Part shown: positions 63,133 through 64,000 of the stretch, piece by piece
How positions within the stretch are numbered: position 1 is the first letter of the stretch
Layout: the number at the start of each line of letters is the position of its first letter
NCBI RefSeq assembly: GCF_038039215.1
Contig: NZ_JBBPCL010000001.1
Span: 3,286,001-3,350,000 of the forward strand
From: Pseudonocardia sp. T1-2H
GTDB taxonomy: Bacteria > Actinomycetota > Actinomycetes > Mycobacteriales > Pseudonocardiaceae
Direction: 5' to 3'
DNA length: 64,000 nt
Made by a program: the position numbers and the translations under genes
Notes under the pieces: model-generated
What the model saw: the letters and a program-made list of their open reading frames with translations, nothing else
Told to the model about the DNA's origin: nothing
Database searches by the model: none

Positions 63133-64000
63133 TCAGGCGCCGGCGGCGGACTTCAGGTCGGCGGCGCGGGAGGTGTCCTCCCACGGCAGCGTGATGTCCC
63201 GGCGGCCGAAGTGGCCGTAGGCCGCCGTCGGCGCGTAGATCGGGCGCAGCAGGTCCAGGTCCCGGATGATCGCGGCCGGGCGCAGGTCGAAGACCTCGGT
63301 GATCGCGGTCTGGATCTTGGCCGGGTCCACGTGCTCGGTGCCGAAGGTCTCGACGAACAGGCCGACCGGGGCCGCCTTGCCGATCGCGTACGCGACCTGG
63401 ACCTCGATGCGCTCGGCCAGGCCCGCCGCGACCGCGGTCTTGGCGACCCACCGCATCGCGTAGGCGGCGGAGCGGTCGACCTTCGACGGGTCCTTGCCCG
63501 AGAACGCGCCCCGCCGTGCCGGGCGAAGCCGCCGTAGGTGTCGACGATGATCTTGCGGCCGGTGAGGCCGGCGTCGCCCATCGGGCCGCCGACGACGAAG
63601 CGGCCGGTCGGGTTGACCAGCAGGCGCATGTCCGAGGTGTCGATGCCCAGGTCGGCGACCTCGGGCTTCACGACCATCTCGAGCAGGTCCGGGGACAGCA
63701 TGCCGTCCAGGTCCACGTCCGCCGCGTGCTGCGACGACACCACGACGGTGTCCAGGCGGACCGCCTTGTCCCCGTCGTACTCGATGGTGACCTGGGTCTT
63801 GCCGTCCGGGCGCAGGTACGGCAGCACGCCGGTCTTGCGGACCTCGGTGAGCCGGCGGGCGAGCCGGTGCGCGAGCGCGATCGGCAGCGGCATCAGCTCG
63901 TCGGTGTCCGTGTTCGCGTAGCCGAACATCAGGCCCTGGTCGCCGGCACCCTGGCGGGCGATCTCGTCCTCGCTGAGCTCGACGCGGCTCTCGTAGGCGG
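63133..64000 (-). CDS. metK: S-adenosylmethionine synthetase (5' end outside window, frameshift at 63509-63512)
   Basis: Begins beyond the window with '...[18 protein letters not shown]' visible. The C-terminal part ('[19 protein letters not shown]') is in another frame; the join is at a run of four C (plus strand) inside the active-site block [16 protein letters not shown], where five are expected. MetK is essential, so an assembly error is likely. Makes SAM from methionine and ATP. Confidence 0.93.
   Translation of the reverse strand, partial: RLREPRRAQRGRDRPPGCRRPGPDVRLREHGHRRADAAADRARAPARPPAHRGPQDRRAAVPAPGRQDPGHHRVRRGQGGPPGHRRGVVAARGGRGPGRHAVPGPARDGREARGRRPGHRHLGHAPAGQPDRPLRRRRPDGRRRPHRPQDHRRHLRRLRPARRGAFSGKDPSKVDRSAAYAMRWVAKTAVAAGLAERIEVQVAYAIGKAAPVGLFVETFGTEHVDPAKIQTAITEVFDLRPAAIIRDLDLLRPIYAPTAAYGHFGRRDITLPWEDTSRAADLKSAAGA

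Overview
This is a 64 kb chromosomal window from a very GC-rich actinobacterium, most likely of the Pseudonocardiales/Pseudonocardia type (inferred from GC content, frequent GTG starts, RbpA, WhiA, OpcA, a SufR-led suf operon, and gene order). From memory of the M. tuberculosis map, the window follows the Rv1473-Rv1392 stretch in order: small HTH/ABC-F/crotonase, sufTUSCDB-sufR, mptB-ABC-ctaA, ctaB-tkt-tal-zwf-opcA-pgl, secG-tpiA-pgk-gap, whiA-yvcK-rapZ-uvrC, ribH-ribBA-ribE, rpe-rsmB-fmt-def-priA-metK. No tRNA, rRNA, IS element, prophage or CRISPR array was seen.

Layout. 0-5.5 kb: accessory genes (AraC regulator fragment, MarR/MFS efflux pair, ABC exporter, crotonase). 5.6-11.7 kb: small HTH protein, ABC-F translation factor with a leader, SDR plus orphan CrtL-type lycopene cyclase, and a universal stress protein paired with a class III adenylyl cyclase. 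11.8-18.2 kb: Fe-S assembly operon sufRBDCSUT, with a SufR operator in front. 18.3-25.8 kb: mannosyltransferase, ABC-2 exporter, heme A synthase, S9 peptidase, heme O synthase. 26.2-34.4 kb: pentose-phosphate operon tkt-tal-(PGI-like)-zwf-opcA-pgl. 34.4-43.0 kb: a block of accessory genes (NYN, AsnC, PhnB-like, PurT, UPF0104, and a self-sufficient P450-reductase fusion with a membrane partner). 43.0-46.7 kb: rbpA, secG and gap-pgk-tpiA. 46.9-53.7 kb: whiA, uvrC-rapZ-yvcK, and a divergent DUF2786 gene. 54-64 kb: riboflavin genes (without ribD), rpe, rsmB, fmt, def, priA, metK (cut by the window end).

Regulatory reading. Many genes start directly downstream of a TAnnnT -10 box with a 6-8 nt gap to ATG/GTG, the signature of leaderless actinobacterial transcripts. 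uvrC and the divergent DUF2786 gene each carry a match to the LexA-independent DNA-damage promoter consensus (TGTCRGTG-N8-TAnnnT), and the DUF2786 gene also carries a LexA box. sufR carries a CAAC-N6-GTTG SufR site. The ABC-F gene has a leader with a five-codon leaderless ORF and a strong hairpin.

Data-quality warning. Ten genes, several of them normally essential (sufD, whiA, metK), are broken by eleven single-base indels. Six lie in G/C homopolymers and five lie at GAGCTC sites. This pattern looks like systematic sequencing error rather than gene decay, so these genes are annotated as full-length loci with the shift stated.
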